Positions 4,367 through 5,226 of a stretch of DNA of 5,226 bases are shown piece by piece. The DNA comes from Pseudomonadota bacterium (lineage in GTDB: Bacteria > Myxococcota_A > Polyangia > Polyangiales > Polyangiaceae). The stretch spans positions 1-5,226 of the forward strand of contig JAEYOT010000488.1 of the NCBI GenBank assembly GCA_023411445.1, written 5' to 3'. The notes under the pieces were generated by a model. It had not been told where the DNA came from. It worked only from the letters and a program-made list of their open reading frames with translations, and did no database searches. A program made the position numbers and the translations under genes. How positions within the stretch are numbered: position 1 is the first letter of the stretch; each line of letters opens with the position of its first letter.

Positions 4367-5226
4367 GTGCGCGCTTTGAGCTCCGCCACGTCCGAACGCC
4401 CCCGCTTTGCCGCTTATTTGCTCGCCCTCGCCTCGCTGGCCGCCGCAGCGCTTGCTTCCTGCGGAGACCACGACGAGCCACCGATGAAGCAGGGTGAGGA
4501 CGCCTGCGAGCTGAAGCCCAGCGCCACCTTCGAGCAGCGCATCGAGCCCCTGCTGGCCGAGGATCGCGTCACCACCTGCAATCAGTGCCACCTCTCGGGG
4601 GTGGATCTGTCCGCGTTCGCGCGCGAAACGCCGTGTCAAACCTGGGCGTGCTTGGTCGAGCAAGGCCTCGTCGACGAGCGCCGCCCCGAAGAGAGCAAGG
4701 TGCTCGGCTGGATCCTGCGTGCCTCGCCCGACAGCGAGCTGATCACGGACGAGGTCATTCAGGCCGAGCACGACGGCTTCCTCGAGTGGATCGAAGCCAA
4801 CGCCGCCTGCCCCGGCGCCTGCGCGGGCGTCACCTGCGGCAAGCGCTCCGAGGGCCCCCGCTGCGGCGACGGCACGGCGGACACCCCCACGCTCCCGACC
4901 GGCCCGGACGAGCGCGGCTGCAGCGACGCGGAGCTGGAGCAAGCCTTCTACGATGACATCTACGCTTGGCGCGGGCGCTGCTACCCCTGCCACTACGACA
5001 CTCAGCTCGACGCCGACAAGGAGGCGCCGCGCTGGCTCTCGCTCGTCGGCAACTGCGCGACGGGCTCGGCGGTATCGCTCAAGCGCGTGCTGCAGCTACA
5101 GCTGATGGATCTTGCGGAGCCGGAGCAGAGCTTGCTGCTGCTCAAGCCGCTGGACGAGGTGGGCGGAGGCGTGAAGCACGGCGGAGGCACGAAGTTCACC
5201 GAAGGTGACGACACCTACGCCAGCTT
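4367..5226 (+). CDS. Lipoprotein with two CXXCH (PSCyt1-like) cytochrome c modules (C-terminus beyond right edge)
   Basis: The first 286 residues of a secreted, probably haem-binding lipoprotein. From GTG 4367 the signal peptide has a long n-region (MRALSSATSERPR), a FAAYLLALASLAAAA core and a textbook LASC lipobox with Cys32. Module 1 (about 54-147): FEQRIEPLLAE, CNQCH at 71-75, SKVLGWILRASPDSEL, then a FLEWIEANAA closing helix. Module 2 (about 187 to the edge): CYPCH at 205-209, EPEQSLLLLKPLDEVGGGVK, then HGGG and F-x-EGDDTYAS. The order F..RI.PLL-CXXCH-SxL-W[IL] matches planctomycete-type cytochrome c domains, also common in myxobacteria. Haem would be attached through the paired Cys outside the inner membrane, giving electron transfer or a bound cofactor; the partner is unknown. 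Module 1 has no Met after its CXXCH, so its distal ligand may be His (H135); module 2 has M247. Nine further Cys occur after Cys32. A TTG at 4376 is an alternative start; neither start has a clear ribosome binding site. An in-frame TAA at 4361 limits upstream extension. Confidence 0.8.
   Translation, partial: MRALSSATSERPRFAAYLLALASLAAAALASCGDHDEPPMKQGEDACELKPSATFEQRIEPLLAEDRVTTCNQCHLSGVDLSAFARETPCQTWACLVEQGLVDERRPEESKVLGWILRASPDSELITDEVIQAEHDGFLEWIEANAACPGACAGVTCGKRSEGPRCGDGTADTPTLPTGPDERGCSDAELEQAFYDDIYAWRGRCYPCHYDTQLDADKEAPRWLSLVGNCATGSAVSLKRVLQLQLMDLAEPEQSLLLLKPLDEVGGGVKHGGGTKFTEGDDTYAS

Noticed and set aside
4585..4956. Plus-strand Arg/Pro-rich open frame (123 codons) overlapping the cytochrome-like gene.
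   Set aside because: An out-of-frame shadow with more than a quarter Arg and no recognisable motif.
4241..4993. Minus-strand open frame (250 codons) opposite the cytochrome-like gene.
   Set aside because: Ala/Gly/Leu-rich shadow frame. The plus strand shows a LASC lipobox and two CXXCH motifs in one continuous frame.

Overview
The window is high-GC, densely coded DNA. It carries one incomplete gene at the left edge, four complete protein genes, and one incomplete gene at the right edge. No RNA gene, mobile element, CRISPR array or prophage signal was seen. GC-rich wobble positions, GTG/TTG starts, three adjacent predicted lipoproteins (one with planctomycete-type CXXCH cytochrome modules) and a PPi-type phosphofructokinase together suggest a myxobacterium-like bacterium (Myxococcota, perhaps Polyangiales). 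That placement is an inference from style, not from a marker gene.

Left part (1-2706): a minus-strand gene for a phosphofructokinase of the pyrophosphate-dependent type leaves the window at base 1. It is divided by a 223-bp divergent intergenic region from a plus-strand two-gene unit. The first gene of that unit (476-2215) encodes a LacI/GalR-like sugar-sensor fold with no N-terminal helix-turn-helix. Its helical and GAF-like C-terminal half stops where related proteins normally continue into an output domain. The second (2212-2706) overlaps it by ATGA and encodes a GreA/GreB-family protein, probably an RNA polymerase secondary-channel factor. The pair reads as a possible ligand sensor translationally coupled to a transcription-elongation-type factor, next to a central glycolytic gene. 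This is the most unusual arrangement in the window.

Right part (2708-5226): a minus-strand predicted outer-membrane lipoprotein with beta-barrel-like strands converges on the Gre-like gene, with one base between the stop codons. It is divergent, across 39 bp, from a plus-strand cysteine-rich coiled-coil lipoprotein. Sixty-three bases after that gene, past a strong hairpin, begins a lipoprotein with two CXXCH haem-binding modules that runs off the right edge. These three products should act in the periplasm or at the outer membrane. Their substrates are not evident from sequence.

The main uncertainties are the start of the sensor gene (a TTG that overlaps the stop of a 13-codon leader ORF with a good ribosome binding site, or alternatively a small frameshift) and whether the sensor and Gre-like proteins work together.
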